Source: Thermocoleostomius sinensis A174 (GTDB taxonomy: Bacteria > Cyanobacteriota > Cyanobacteriia > Elainellales > Elainellaceae). Taken from it: DNA of 64,000 nucleotides. Under the pieces are notes generated by a model. That model saw only the letters and a program-made list of their open reading frames with translations, had not been told where the DNA came from and ran no database searches. Location: NCBI RefSeq assembly GCF_026802175.1, contig NZ_CP113797.1, positions 2,953,026 through 3,017,025 of the forward strand. The letters run 5' to 3'. This document shows positions 39,149 through 48,365 of the stretch, in pieces. A program made the translations under genes and the position numbers. Numbering within the stretch: the stretch's first letter is position 1; every line of letters begins with the position of its first letter.

Positions 39149-41230
39149 ATGGCTCAACGTACTCAATCTTTGGTTGCCCTACTTCTAACAACCGTCCTTA
39201 CCGGACTTGAACTGATTCCCACCTCGGTTGCGGTTGCTCAAACACGCTCTAATACGTCAGCAGCTTCTATCACACCCGACGAAACTACAGACTGTGAAAT
39301 TCTAATTATTGGTGGTGGGTTGGCAGGGGCGGCCACAGCTTATGAAGCCTTGTTGGCAGGACGTACTGTTTGCATGACGGAACTGACTGATTGGGTAGGA
39401 GGACAAATTTCTTCTCAAGGAACCTCAGCACTGGATGAAGCGCAACGGCAACGCGCGCTACGGTTCTACTCTCGCGGCTATCTGGAACTACGGGAACGGA
39501 TTGAAGACAAGTACAATGAAATTAATCCGGGCGATTGTTGGGTGAGTGAATCGTGTTTTCTGCCAAATGATGCCCATGAAATCCTTTGGGAACAGCTTCA
39601 GTCCGCCCGTAAACGAGGCCGAGGAGAACTGAAGTGGTTTCCTTCTACGGTCATAAAAGATCTCCAACTGAGCACCGACGGCAAGATCATAGAAAGTGCG
39701 ATCGCTATTCAGCACGAACCCGCCCCAAATGCACCGCCCCTCAACACCGAACCCCTGTCTGCCACGATCGAAGACGCTTACCGCTACGAAGACTCCGATC
39801 GTTTCAACAAAACCGTAATTCGCTTCGTTCCCCCGGTGAATTCTGACGAAGCCAAAGCCTCCCCAACCCCCATCTCTCAATCCCCCTGGATCGTCGTCGA
39901 TGCGACTGAAACGGGTGAAGTGATCGCACTGGCAGATGTTCCCTATCGACTAGGACTCGATCCACGTTCCTACCTTAACCCCTCGTCTCCCACCGCAACA
40001 GGCGACCCATATTGTACACAAGGTTTCACCTACACGTTTGCGATGGAGCAGACCAAGGAGCCACAGCCGCAAGAGATGCCGGATTTTTATCCACAATATG
40101 CTCCCTACTATAGCTACGAACGCCCCCGCGAGGATGGCAATTATTTTGATTATGTCTTCACCTATCGCCGCATCTGGAGTCCAAAACCGCGAGCGCATGC
40201 TAGTCCGTTCGGCGTATCGCAACCCAAACCCGGTGATATCTCCATGCAAAACTGGACGTGGGGCAATGATTACCGTCCGGGCACGTCGCAAGATAATTTA
40301 ATTTACACTCGTGACCAGCTTGAACAAACTGGACAACTAGATCCCGGTGGCTGGATGGGTGGCTTGCGCACTGAAACGCTGCGTCGGGGCGAAGAAAATG
40401 CCTGGGGCTACTACTACTGGCTGGTGGCTGGAACCACAGATTCTCAGTTGGGTGACGGGGTCAAACAGCCAGCTCCTAATCACCGTTTTCTCAGCGGATT
40501 CGATGCACCAATGGGCACAGAGCATGGATTATCGAAATATCCCTACATCCGCGAAGCTCGTCGCATTATCGGTCGTCCGTCCTATGGCCATACAGATGGA
40601 TTTATGATTGCAGAGCTAGATATTTCCCGCGTTGATTACCTCGATCCTTTCTATCGACAAACCTTGCCGCCGGAGATGTACCGTCAGCTATGGGTTGCCC
40701 TATCTGGTTTGGAAGCCGCCACTGTCATTCGTCAGGGACTTCAGCCCGAGCAAATCACGCGCCGCACTCGATCGACAATTTATCCTGATGCTGTTGGGAT
40801 TTCCCAGTATGCGATCGACTTTCACCCCTGCATGACCCTGTCACCCCCAGAAACCCCCGGCAACACCGAACGGGAAGGAGTACGCCGATCGCATGGGCAA
40901 GCTTATCCTGCTCAAATTCCCCTACGCGCCATGATTCCGCAACGGGTGGATAATCTGCTAGTCGCAGGTAAGAGCATCGCTACCAGTGTGATTGCGGCGG
41001 CGGCCTATCGGGTGCATTCGTTTGAGTGGTCGGTGGGAGCCGCCGCTGGCACAACCGCCGCCTTTGCCTTAACTGAAGGCATCATGCCCTACGAACTGGT
41101 GGATGATCTGCCGCAACCCGAACCGTTGCTGGAACAACTTCAGGCTCAATTGCAAGCAAACGAGAATCCGATCGCTTTTCCTGACACGACAGTGTTCAAT
41201 CTCGACTGGGAAGATTGGCGCGTCTGGTAG
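39149..41230 (+). CDS. Exported FAD-dependent oxidoreductase
   Basis: 693 residues from the ATG at 39149; the frame runs upstream only to a TTG. Signal peptide at 1-33 (SLVALLLTTVLTGLELIPTS), then the dinucleotide fold CEILIIGGGLAGAATAYEAL, and TELTDWVGGQISSQG, typical of FAD-dependent oxidoreductases of the PF12831 type. The C-terminus has the second FAD contact (VDNLLVAGKSIATSVIAAAA). Many Trp/Tyr-rich segments lie in the middle. The substrate is unknown. It follows the TamB-like gene by 145 bp. Confidence 0.85.
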   Translation: MAQRTQSLVALLLTTVLTGLELIPTSVAVAQTRSNTSAASITPDETTDCEILIIGGGLAGAATAYEALLAGRTVCMTELTDWVGGQISSQGTSALDEAQRQRALRFYSRGYLELRERIEDKYNEINPGDCWVSESCFLPNDAHEILWEQLQSARKRGRGELKWFPSTVIKDLQLSTDGKIIESAIAIQHEPAPNAPPLNTEPLSATIEDAYRYEDSDRFNKTVIRFVPPVNSDEAKASPTPISQSPWIVVDATETGEVIALADVPYRLGLDPRSYLNPSSPTATGDPYCTQGFTYTFAMEQTKEPQPQEMPDFYPQYAPYYSYERPREDGNYFDYVFTYRRIWSPKPRAHASPFGVSQPKPGDISMQNWTWGNDYRPGTSQDNLIYTRDQLEQTGQLDPGGWMGGLRTETLRRGEENAWGYYYWLVAGTTDSQLGDGVKQPAPNHRFLSGFDAPMGTEHGLSKYPYIREARRIIGRPSYGHTDGFMIAELDISRVDYLDPFYRQTLPPEMYRQLWVALSGLEAATVIRQGLQPEQITRRTRSTIYPDAVGISQYAIDFHPCMTLSPPETPGNTEREGVRRSHGQAYPAQIPLRAMIPQRVDNLLVAGKSIATSVIAAAAYRVHSFEWSVGAAAGTTAAFALTEGIMPYELVDDLPQPEPLLEQLQAQLQANENPIAFPDTTVFNLDWEDWRVW

Positions 41231-41249
41231 AGGGCAAGAGAACAACACC

Positions 41250-41280
41250 AAAAATCAGGGTACGGCAATACGGCACCCTG
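41250..41280 (-). terminator. Intrinsic terminator for the PEP-CTERM gene
   Basis: On the minus strand CAGGGT (41280-41275) pairs with ACCCTG (41261-41256), with GCCGTATTGCCGT in the loop, followed by ATTTTTGG. The T-run directly after the stem fits a rho-independent terminator for the leftward gene ending at 41315. It may also stop the convergent oxidoreductase transcript. Confidence 0.6.
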
Positions 41281-41314
41281 ACGAGATGAACCAGTGATGG
41301 ATTGTTTTACTTTC

Positions 41315-42121
41315 TTAGGCTTCTGGCACACGTAGACGACGACGCAGCCCCAATGCCCCCATCAATCCAGTAGCAGCTAATGCCATCACCATCGTGGGTT
41401 CCGGCACTCCGGTCAGTTCTCTGACGTTGGCTTCTCCAATATCAACAACCACAACTACATCGTTGAAGTCGCGATCGGAATTTTCGTTGGCGATCCCGGT
41501 TAGCGGATCGATTCCCTGTGCCCACAAGTCGCCATATAAATCTTCAAACCCCAGAATCAGATAGTTCCGATAGGCATATGCCACTACATGCTGAAGCCTA
41601 TCCAGGTTCGATGCTGTTTTGGTTCCAAAGATATTTGTGCCGCCATTGTAGCCATCCGCTCTAAGCCAGAAGTCAAGCTGCGTACCAGCCGCCATCTTAC
41701 CTAAACTGACAGTATCGCCTAACTTCAAGGCATCTCCGCCCCAATTGCCGATCGCCTCTGTGGAGGAAATATCACTAAAAACTAAACCAGACGCATTCGT
41801 GGCTCCAGTGGCTTCAAACGCAAGCTGGTTACGGTAACCCGCTCCCTCGTTGATGAAATGCACTTTAACTTCGTGCTCGTATTTCAGAAACAACTTGCTA
41901 GGGTCAAGTAAAAACTGTCCCGCACCAGGTAGCTGGATGCGCTCAGCTTGAACAAACTTCTGAAACGGAGCATCATCAAAGCCAATTTCGGTTTTGCTCC
42001 TGATGGTTGGTTGTGTCCAAGAGTTATTCCAGGAGAAGGCTTTAACGGGTGCAGCTAACGCTAACACACTGGCTAAGACTGTAGATGTAGCAAAGAGGGT
42101 TGTTAGAATTGAGGTCTTCAT
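41315..42121 (-). CDS. PEP-CTERM sorting-domain protein with DUF4114-like domain
   Basis: 268 residues. Signal peptide at 1-28 (TLFATSTVLASVLALAAPVKA) and a central domain with WGGDALKLGDTVSLGKMAAG. DRDFNDVVVVVDIG is the acidic DFNDVV signature of DUF4114-like extracellular domains. The C-terminus is a canonical PEP-CTERM: VPEPT, a hydrophobic helix (MVMALAATGLMGALGL) and RRRLR. Such proteins are processed by exosortase and exported, often with exopolysaccharide. An intrinsic terminator follows. Confidence 0.88.
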   Translation of the reverse strand: MKTSILTTLFATSTVLASVLALAAPVKAFSWNNSWTQPTIRSKTEIGFDDAPFQKFVQAERIQLPGAGQFLLDPSKLFLKYEHEVKVHFINEGAGYRNQLAFEATGATNASGLVFSDISSTEAIGNWGGDALKLGDTVSLGKMAAGTQLDFWLRADGYNGGTNIFGTKTASNLDRLQHVVAYAYRNYLILGFEDLYGDLWAQGIDPLTGIANENSDRDFNDVVVVVDIGEANVRELTGVPEPTMVMALAATGLMGALGLRRRLRVPEA

Positions 42122-42544
42122 GGCAAGATTTTCAGGCTTAATTCCTTAGGATGAATGACTAGAGCAGGTAAAAAATTAACTACGTCCCATCTTGGCTAAA
42201 GCAAGTAATTAATGACACCGAATATCTTCGGAATTAAAGAATGATAGATAGATAAAGGGATGGAGTTTATTTATCTAGGTTTTATGCACTAGATACTGCG
42301 CATTGTTTTCTACGTAAATAGCAGGTAAAGAAATTACCTACTATTTCTAAGTACGTAAACTTAATGATTCAGGTTTTTTGCAGAAGGGATGCATCAACGC
42401 AAGGTTCTCTGAAGTACTGAGGTTTCCGCCTGCTGATTCTCATGAGCGCTGTTCTAGACTTAAAAATTCTGGGAACTCTTGAGGCAGAATTCCGTGTAAA
42501 TTGAACAACATTCCATTCATTTATGTGAGGTTTAAAGAGCCTTC
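42122..42544. other. Divergent intergenic region
   Basis: 423 bp between the PEP-CTERM gene and the plus-strand epimerase gene. It holds AT-rich DNA with a short GATA tandem (TGATAGATAGATAAAG, ~42242-42257) and presumably both promoters. No small ORF or hairpin of note was seen. Confidence 0.4.
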
Positions 42545-43543
42545 ATGCAGGTATTAGTCACTGGAGTTGCTGGGTTTATTGGATATCACTTAGCCAAACG
42601 CCTATTGTCTGACGGGCTAGCGGTAATTGGTGTAGATAATTTGAGTGATTATTACGATGTCAACTTAAAAAAGGCTCGTTTAGCGCAACTAACTCATCCG
42701 CAATTTACATTCCAGCTTCTCGATTTAAGCGATCGGCACGGTGTAGCCCAATTGTTTCAAGAGCACCAGTTTGACTACGTGGTAAATTTAGCAGCGCAAG
42801 CAGGTGTGCGGTATTCCCTGATCAATCCGCTGGCCTACATAGATAGCAACATCACCGGATTCGTCAATATCCTGGAAGGCTGCCGCCACAGCGCAATCAA
42901 TCATTTAGTGTTTGCCTCCTCTAGCTCAGTGTATGGCATCAATCCAAAAGTGCCATTTTCTACCCGCGACAATGTAGATCATCCCATTTCGCTCTATGCT
43001 GCTACCAAGAAGTCCAATGAACTGATGGCGCATACCTACAGCCATCTATATCAGATCCCCATAACGGGATTGCGGTTCTTTACAGTCTATGGAGCATGGG
43101 GGCGCCCGGATATGGCCTATTTCAAATTCGTCAAGGCGATCGACGAAGGCAAGCCGATCGAGGTTTATAACTTTGGCAAAATGAAGCGCGATTTCACCTA
43201 CGTTGATGATGTGATTGAGGGCGTGGTGCGCGTTATGCACAAACCGCCACAGCCAGACGAATCTACCTCTAAATCCCCTTCTAATGCTTGCTATAAGCTC
43301 TACAACATCGGCAATAACCAGCCTGTTGAGTTAATGCAGTTTATTGAAGTGATTGAATCCCTGTTAGGTAAACAGGCACAGAAACATATGCTGCCCATGC
43401 AACCGGGAGATGTACCTATCACCTACGCCGACGTGGATAATCTGATGCAAGAGGTGGGCTTTCGTCCTGAAACGCCGATCGACGTAGGCATGGCGCGATT
43501 TGTCGAGTGGTATCGCGACTATTATGGTTCGGTTCAGGATTAG
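42545..43543 (+). CDS. NAD-dependent epimerase, probably UDP-glucuronate 4-epimerase
   Basis: 332 residues, extended SDR. Cofactor loop GVAGFIGYHLA (7-17), FASSSSVYG near 123-131 and catalytic YAATKKS (Tyr-x3-Lys) near 150. YDVNLKKARLAQL after the DNLSDYYD segment, together with GAWGRPDMAYFKFVKAI, is typical of UDP-glucuronate/galacturonate epimerases that supply acidic sugars for exopolysaccharide. ATG at 42545. Its stop overlaps by four bases the convergent Uma2 gene. Confidence 0.9.
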   Translation: MQVLVTGVAGFIGYHLAKRLLSDGLAVIGVDNLSDYYDVNLKKARLAQLTHPQFTFQLLDLSDRHGVAQLFQEHQFDYVVNLAAQAGVRYSLINPLAYIDSNITGFVNILEGCRHSAINHLVFASSSSVYGINPKVPFSTRDNVDHPISLYAATKKSNELMAHTYSHLYQIPITGLRFFTVYGAWGRPDMAYFKFVKAIDEGKPIEVYNFGKMKRDFTYVDDVIEGVVRVMHKPPQPDESTSKSPSNACYKLYNIGNNQPVELMQFIEVIESLLGKQAQKHMLPMQPGDVPITYADVDNLMQEVGFRPETPIDVGMARFVEWYRDYYGSVQD

Positions 43544-44109
43544 TCCTCATCAAAAACCGGGGCCCAAATTTCCTCAACAATCATCTCCCAACCCGGCAAT
43601 AGTTCTGGCACAGTCAAACGATCACCATTTCCCAGAATCTCCGCCTTTTCCACGCCCTCAACTCCAGGGCGGTAAACTTCTAATGTTTGCGTCCTAGGAT
43701 CGACTAGCACTCCCACTTGAGTGCCCAATTGCAAAAACTCCTGAATCTTTTGGCGTAGTCTGGGCAATGTATCATTCTCAGATTTGACTTCAAACATGAG
43801 ATCGGGAACAAGCTGAGCATACTTGCTGGTGGTGCGTCTCAGCCGCTCTGCCCGAATAAAAGACGCATCCGGCGCACGCACATCCTCCTCAGCATTGGGT
43901 AGCACGTAACCTGCACTCGAAGCAGCAACTCGCCCTAGTTTGCGGGGTCTGACCCAATTCCCCAGTTGACGTACGATTTCGGCTGCCACTTCGTCAGATT
44001 CCAACCCGGATGGACTCATCACAATAATTTCTCCATCTACCAATTCCATTGGATAGTCGGGGAGTTGTTTTTGTAGCTTTTCTAAATCTTTGATCGTTAA
44101 GCCAGACAT
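43540..44109 (-). CDS. Uma2-family protein (putative endonuclease, DUF820)
   Basis: 189 residues from the ATG at 44109; a TTG at 44115 is less likely. PELVDGEIIVMSPSG-like start (MELVDGEIIVMSPSGLESDE), VLPNAEEDVRAPDASFIRAE, LVPDLMFEVKSENDTLPRLR and VGVLVDPRTQTLEVYRPG are the Uma2 signature, a PD-(D/E)XK-like fold. The Asp and Glu of the active region are present. Very many paralogues occur in cyanobacteria; the role is unclear. Intact, unlike the remnant near 2.6-2.9 kb. Confidence 0.92.
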   Translation of the reverse strand: MSGLTIKDLEKLQKQLPDYPMELVDGEIIVMSPSGLESDEVAAEIVRQLGNWVRPRKLGRVAASSAGYVLPNAEEDVRAPDASFIRAERLRRTTSKYAQLVPDLMFEVKSENDTLPRLRQKIQEFLQLGTQVGVLVDPRTQTLEVYRPGVEGVEKAEILGNGDRLTVPELLPGWEMIVEEIWAPVFDED

Positions 44110-44182
44110 ACGCAAAAGAATGAAGGATGGAGAAGGACAGGAGTTGAGTGGCTTTGCTGTGAGTACTCAGCCCAGCATAAGT

Positions 44183-45928
44183 CTAGATTAGACTTTCTGT
44201 GGCGTCTGGCAACCGATCGCTGATTTTGCCATGAATGGCTGAGATGGCAACGGTACGAGGCGAGGCGAGATAGTTTTGTCCAGTAGGGTGGCCACTGCGC
44301 CCTTTAAAGTTGCGATTAGTAGCATAGATACCGACTTCGTTTGCACCCAAAATGCCCATGCCCGCGTTGATACAGGCTCCACAACCTGTTTTCAGGATGT
44401 GTGCACCTGCCTGTTCCAAAATATTCAGATAGCCAAGGGCTTCTGCCTGTTGCCGAATCGCTTGAGAGGCTGGCACAACAAATAAACTAACGCCGGGCGC
44501 AACATGCTGTCCCTTCAAGACAGCGGCTGCTTGGGCTAAATCAAACAGTTTGCCACCGGTGCAGGAACCAATGAAGGCACGAGTGATTGCCACATCGCCA
44601 ATGTCACTCACACTGCCTACCTGATCGGGCTTGGGTGGACGAGCCACTTGGGGTTGCAACTGGCTCAAATCAAAACAATACACCCGCTCATAGTCGGCCC
44701 CTGGATCGCTAGTAACAGGTTCTAGTTCCGTTGCATTATCCATGTGACGACGCAAGTATTGACGAGTCGAGTCATCTACAGGCAATAGCCCACAAACCGC
44801 ACCACATTCGATCGCCATATTTGCTAGGGTCATGCGCTCGTCGATCGGTAGTTGATCGATAATGCTGCCGCAAAACTCCATAACTTTGCCAGCAGCCCCG
44901 TCACAGCCAATCTGTCCCAAGATAAACAGCATGATATCTTTAGCGCTGAGGTGGGGCGACAAAGTTCCCGATAGCTCAAATAACAAAGTAGCCGGCACGC
45001 GCAGCCACAGATCGCCCATTGCCAATAGATTGGCCATGTCTGTGGTGCCTACGCCAGTGGCAAAGCTGCCAAACGCGCCATAGGTGCAACTATGCGAATC
45101 GGTTCCCGCAATCACCATTCCCGGTCGAACCAAGCCCTGCTCTGGCAACAGCACATGACAAATGCCTGCTGCATCTCCCGGCGAAACCACATCAAACAAT
45201 TGACACCCCTGTTTCTGGGCAAATTGCACCATTTGCTGATGCATCTGTGTAGCACGTGAGTCAGAGCGAATATCGTTAATTTGAATAAAGTGATCCGCCA
45301 CAAACACTACTCGATCGGGCTGCCACACTCGCGCATCTATCCCAAACTCTTGATAAAACAACTCGCCCACCGTCGCTGCAATGGCATCATGGGACATGGC
45401 CAAATCAACTTTAACAAACACTACCTCGCCCGGCTGCACATAGGCATTGCCTGATGCTCGAGCCAGCATTTTTTCAGCCATGGTCATGGGGCGTGGTTTC
45501 GTTTGGCTAGGAGGTACTACTTGCTGCCCTCTGCGACGCTGTTGATTAAAGGCAAATAAACCACCCGCTGCCACAATAGCCTCGATGACAGGATGCGGTT
45601 GATGATCACCAAGTTGCTCCAGCGCTAGCCCGATATTGATGCTATTTCGATAGAAAATTTCCGCGAACGATCGCGCCCGCACCGTGCGAATACCCGCCGA
45701 TTTAATGGCCAACGGTGCAAACTCGCGGCTAGATCCACAGCCAAAATTAGTGCCAGCTTCAATCACGCTATAGTTTAGAAGCTGGCCTTCTCCAATTAGA
45801 TGCTCAAATGCATAGTGCCTAAGATGCTCTGGATCAGAATTTGTTCCGCGCTGGGCTGGAATGATGTCATCGGTGTTGATGTCATCTCCCAACACTAAAA
45901 TTGTTTCAGACAAACTCATCGGTTGCAT
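44183..45928 (-). CDS. Fused aconitase-family hydratase: small (LeuD-like) then large (LeuC-like) subunit
   Basis: 581 residues encoding both halves of an isopropylmalate dehydratase/homoaconitase-type enzyme. Residues 1-130 are the swivel (small-subunit) domain: GDDINTDDIIPAQRG and GTNFGCGSSREFAPLA. A charged linker (131-150) leads to the large-subunit part: TMAEKMLARASG, VFVADHFIQ, AGTDSHSCTYGAFGSFATGV. The three [4Fe-4S] cysteines are in GSCTGG (~453) and GCGAC (~514/517). The halves match in length the compact archaeal/HacAB type rather than the long LeuC/LeuD. It should isomerise a 2- or 3-hydroxy di/tricarboxylate. Which one is open. Confidence 0.88.
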   Translation of the reverse strand: MQPMSLSETILVLGDDINTDDIIPAQRGTNSDPEHLRHYAFEHLIGEGQLLNYSVIEAGTNFGCGSSREFAPLAIKSAGIRTVRARSFAEIFYRNSINIGLALEQLGDHQPHPVIEAIVAAGGLFAFNQQRRRGQQVVPPSQTKPRPMTMAEKMLARASGNAYVQPGEVVFVKVDLAMSHDAIAATVGELFYQEFGIDARVWQPDRVVFVADHFIQINDIRSDSRATQMHQQMVQFAQKQGCQLFDVVSPGDAAGICHVLLPEQGLVRPGMVIAGTDSHSCTYGAFGSFATGVGTTDMANLLAMGDLWLRVPATLLFELSGTLSPHLSAKDIMLFILGQIGCDGAAGKVMEFCGSIIDQLPIDERMTLANMAIECGAVCGLLPVDDSTRQYLRRHMDNATELEPVTSDPGADYERVYCFDLSQLQPQVARPPKPDQVGSVSDIGDVAITRAFIGSCTGGKLFDLAQAAAVLKGQHVAPGVSLFVVPASQAIRQQAEALGYLNILEQAGAHILKTGCGACINAGMGILGANEVGIYATNRNFKGRSGHPTGQNYLASPRTVAISAIHGKISDRLPDATESLI

Positions 45929-45988
45929 CGATCGCCCCGGACAAATGCCTGTTACCCTTGCTCATTGCTTATCCAAGCCAGCCTAGCA

Positions 45989-46516
45989 CTAAAGCCGTGC
46001 TGGTGGATTGAGAAAGCGGGTAGCAAACTTAAAGGCATCGCCCAGATCCACGTCGCCGTCCCGATTACCGTCTAAAAAGGAACTTAGGACAGTATTTGAT
46101 GCTGTGCTGCCCGGTTTTCCAGAACCCATTTTCAGAAAACCTAGTGCAGCCGTTATCAGTCCTGGTAACATAGACTGCACCATGTTGGCGCTTAGGCCCG
46201 TTTTTTGAGCTACCGTTTGAGCAAGCTGCTGTTGCATTTGCGGCGACAGCACAGACGACAGCATTCCTAATCCAGAACTGCCGCTTCCGGTGAACTGACT
46301 CAGCATACTTTCAAGCCCGCCTGGCCCAGTCTTAGGTTGCTGTTTCAGCATCGAACGCAGCCCCCCAGTCAAAGCTGATAAGGCTGTTTGAGTGGTGGCA
46401 CTATCCACCCCACTAGTAGTCTGGTTGATTGTATTGACGATTGAACTCAACTGATCCACGCTACCCTGCTGATTGGGATTGTTGATAGCGCTGAGCACAT
46501 CAAAGAAAAGTCCCAT
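45989..46516 (-). CDS. DUF937 family protein with EF-hand-like calcium loop
   Basis: 175 residues. N-terminus MGLFFDVLSAINNPNQQGSV, then Gly/Ser/Gln-rich segments and VAQKTGLSANMVQSMLPGLI, typical of DUF937 proteins. Near the C-terminus the 12-residue loop DGNRDGDVDLGD has Asp/Asn at positions 1, 3, 5, 7, 9 and 12, a complete EF-hand/dockerin calcium loop. No signal or membrane segment. ATG at 46516. Function unknown; calcium binding is inferred from the loop. Confidence 0.75.
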   Translation of the reverse strand: MGLFFDVLSAINNPNQQGSVDQLSSIVNTINQTTSGVDSATTQTALSALTGGLRSMLKQQPKTGPGGLESMLSQFTGSGSSGLGMLSSVLSPQMQQQLAQTVAQKTGLSANMVQSMLPGLITAALGFLKMGSGKPGSTASNTVLSSFLDGNRDGDVDLGDAFKFATRFLNPPARL

Positions 46517-46670
46517 ATTCTAATCCCTTAAAGCCGTTATGAATTTACAGCTAGCCCGTACTGCGATTAAGCAAATCAACGATTGCATCGACAAACTTGC
46601 TATCAATCAAGCTTTTAGTAGCTAGCAGTTCTAATTGCCTGATTTTAATACTAAACGGCTACTTTTAGAG

Positions 46671-47072
46671 CTATTTCCCTTCTGTTTGCACAGTGGTTGC
46701 TCCATCTGTAGCTGGAGTAGTCCCTAGCCCTTTGCCGGCAAAGTACTTATTGAGGAAGGTGCTTGCCAGCGATAGCACGATCGGCCCAAGCAGAATGCCA
46801 AGCAATCCCTGCACCGAAAATCCTGGAACCAAGATAGACGCTAACCAAAAGCAGATGCCATTAATGACAAGAGCAAATAAACCAAGCGTTAAAAATGTGA
46901 TCGGTAGTGACAAAAGCGACAAAATCGGTTTGATAAAGCCATTCACTAACCCGATCGCCACCGCCGCTATCAGCGCTGCTGGAAAGTTGGAGATATCTAC
47001 CCCTGGTACAACCAGATCAACGATGAGCAGCCCTAACGCTGTTGCTAAGGTCGTTAATAGGATTCCAAGCAT
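46671..47072 (-). CDS. Phage-holin-like (YvlD/mycobacterial 4-TMS type) membrane protein
   Basis: 133 residues, four hydrophobic helices: LGILLTTLATALGLLIVDLV, FPAALIAAVAIGLVNGFIKP, LPITFLTLGLFALVINGICF and VQGLLGILLGPIVLSLASTF. LVNGFIKPILSLLSLPITFL is the common signature of this 'phage holin family'. Despite the name these are ordinary bacterial membrane proteins, often stress-linked. A short Thr-rich tail ends it. ATG at 47072. Confidence 0.88.
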   Translation of the reverse strand: MLGILLTTLATALGLLIVDLVVPGVDISNFPAALIAAVAIGLVNGFIKPILSLLSLPITFLTLGLFALVINGICFWLASILVPGFSVQGLLGILLGPIVLSLASTFLNKYFAGKGLGTTPATDGATTVQTEGK

Positions 47073-47662
47073 ACGGGTGTTCCTTCGTTCTAAAAATATA
47101 CAAAGTATTTACCAAGTGAACATGAGTAAACCGTCAAACCAGCTAAACCGCTTCTAGAAGAATCAGTTATCAGCCTGCGTCTGTTACGTTTGTACGCTTT
47201 GAATGATTCGTTTTGTCTTAAAGATTAAGCGTGAATACTGATTACTTTATCAGAGATTTGATTGAGGGTATAACAGATCCACGAAACAATTCCTTGACGT
47301 ATTTTCTGTAGCCTTGAGAACACTAAATATGTGCTCTTGCCGACAATTTGATACGGTTGCTTAACTGGTTGCTATCTAACCTGTAAGCGAACCTAGCGAT
47401 CGACACTGTGAGCATAGGCGATCGTATGACTAACTTATGCAAATCCAGGTTTGAATCTATCTAGTCTTGTTAAGAGTTTTATGTTATTCAGTTAGAAGCC
47501 CACTTAAAACGATCGGAAGCTAACACACGAACAACAGTCAGGCTACTTTAATATTTCTCAAAATCGATCGAGCTTCTCGACACAAGTAGCGGACGGTTCG
47601 TTTCAAAGCATCTGATGTCGCGTCAATGAGTAAATATCAGTAGTGTATAGGCAGGTAAGTAT
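47073..47662. other. Divergent intergenic region, no gene found
   Basis: 590 bp between the holin-like gene (minus) and the Pmp3-like gene (plus). Only short frames without domains or ribosome sites occur. Several CGATCG words are present, near 47399 and 47419. Both promoters presumably lie here; no clear operator symmetry was noticed. Confidence 0.4.
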
Positions 47663-47848
47663 ATGAAGATACTTCGATTTGTTTTGGCTATTTTGCTTCC
47701 TCCGGTTGGTGTTTTCCTAACTTACGGACTGAGCACAACCCTATTGATCAACGTTTTGTTAACGCTGTTGGGTTGGGTTCCTGGCATTATTCATGCAGTT
47801 TGGGCACTGTCTAAATATGAAGAGAAAGTAACAGCCATCGATCAATAG
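47663..47848 (+). CDS. Pmp3/YqaE (UPF0057) family membrane protein
   Basis: 61 residues with two membrane helices: ILRFVLAILLPPVGVFLTYG and LLINVLLTLLGWVPGIIHAV. The LAILLPPVGVFL and LGWVPGIIHAVWAL motifs define the Pmp3 family, whose members affect membrane potential and salt or stress tolerance. ATG preceded by GGCAGGT. It stands alone. Confidence 0.9.
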   Translation: MKILRFVLAILLPPVGVFLTYGLSTTLLINVLLTLLGWVPGIIHAVWALSKYEEKVTAIDQ

Positions 47849-47957
47849 CAGCAGATAGAAATGAATGGATTGAGAACATTGCCTAAAGCTCTTAATCCTT
47901 TTATAAAATGCTGGGTTTCCTTAGCTGCTTATTGTTAAGTTTCTACCTGAAAAAGTT

Positions 47958-48365
47958 TTATCGAGTTGATTGTGGAGAACAGTAGGTTTGGCGCACCCAT
48001 GCCGATTGCACCAAAGAAACTAATATATCGCTGTTGAGTGGATTCACCAAGAAGCCGTCTAAATCCGGATTTTCTTCTTGACTTAACCAGTTAGAAACTT
48101 GAAAATCAGTCAAAGCAACAATTGTTACGCAATCGGAAGAGTTTGAAACATTTCGTAGCTTTTGCACTAATGCCTTCGTCCAGTTCTGTTGCCCTCCTGA
48201 CAAAATGATGAGATAGGGGGGCGTTTGGCTAGCTTCTTCTAAGGCTTGATCAAACGATCGAGCAATTACCACAGGACATTGCAATTGAGTCAGCAACGAA
48301 CCCAACGACTGTAAGTTCCTAGAATCTTGGTCTAGTACTAAGACATAACTCGATAATCGGTTCAT
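47958..48365 (-). CDS. Degenerate receiver-domain protein (pseudo-receiver)
   Basis: 135 residues from the ATG at 48365. The fold of a response-regulator receiver is recognisable: YVLVLDQDSRNLQSLGSLLT, PYLIILSGGQ and VTIVALTDFQ. The acidic pair survives (LDQD), but the phospho-acceptor Asp position reads ILSGG and the conserved Lys position reads LVNPL. It probably cannot be phosphorylated in the usual way and may act by binding. No output domain and no kinase gene alongside. Confidence 0.65.
   Translation of the reverse strand: MNRLSSYVLVLDQDSRNLQSLGSLLTQLQCPVVIARSFDQALEEASQTPPYLIILSGGQQNWTKALVQKLRNVSNSSDCVTIVALTDFQVSNWLSQEENPDLDGFLVNPLNSDILVSLVQSAWVRQTYCSPQSTR

Noticed and set aside
46671-47072. 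'Phage holin' label taken as evidence of a prophage
   Set aside because: The family is a chromosomal four-helix membrane protein, and no phage genes are nearby.
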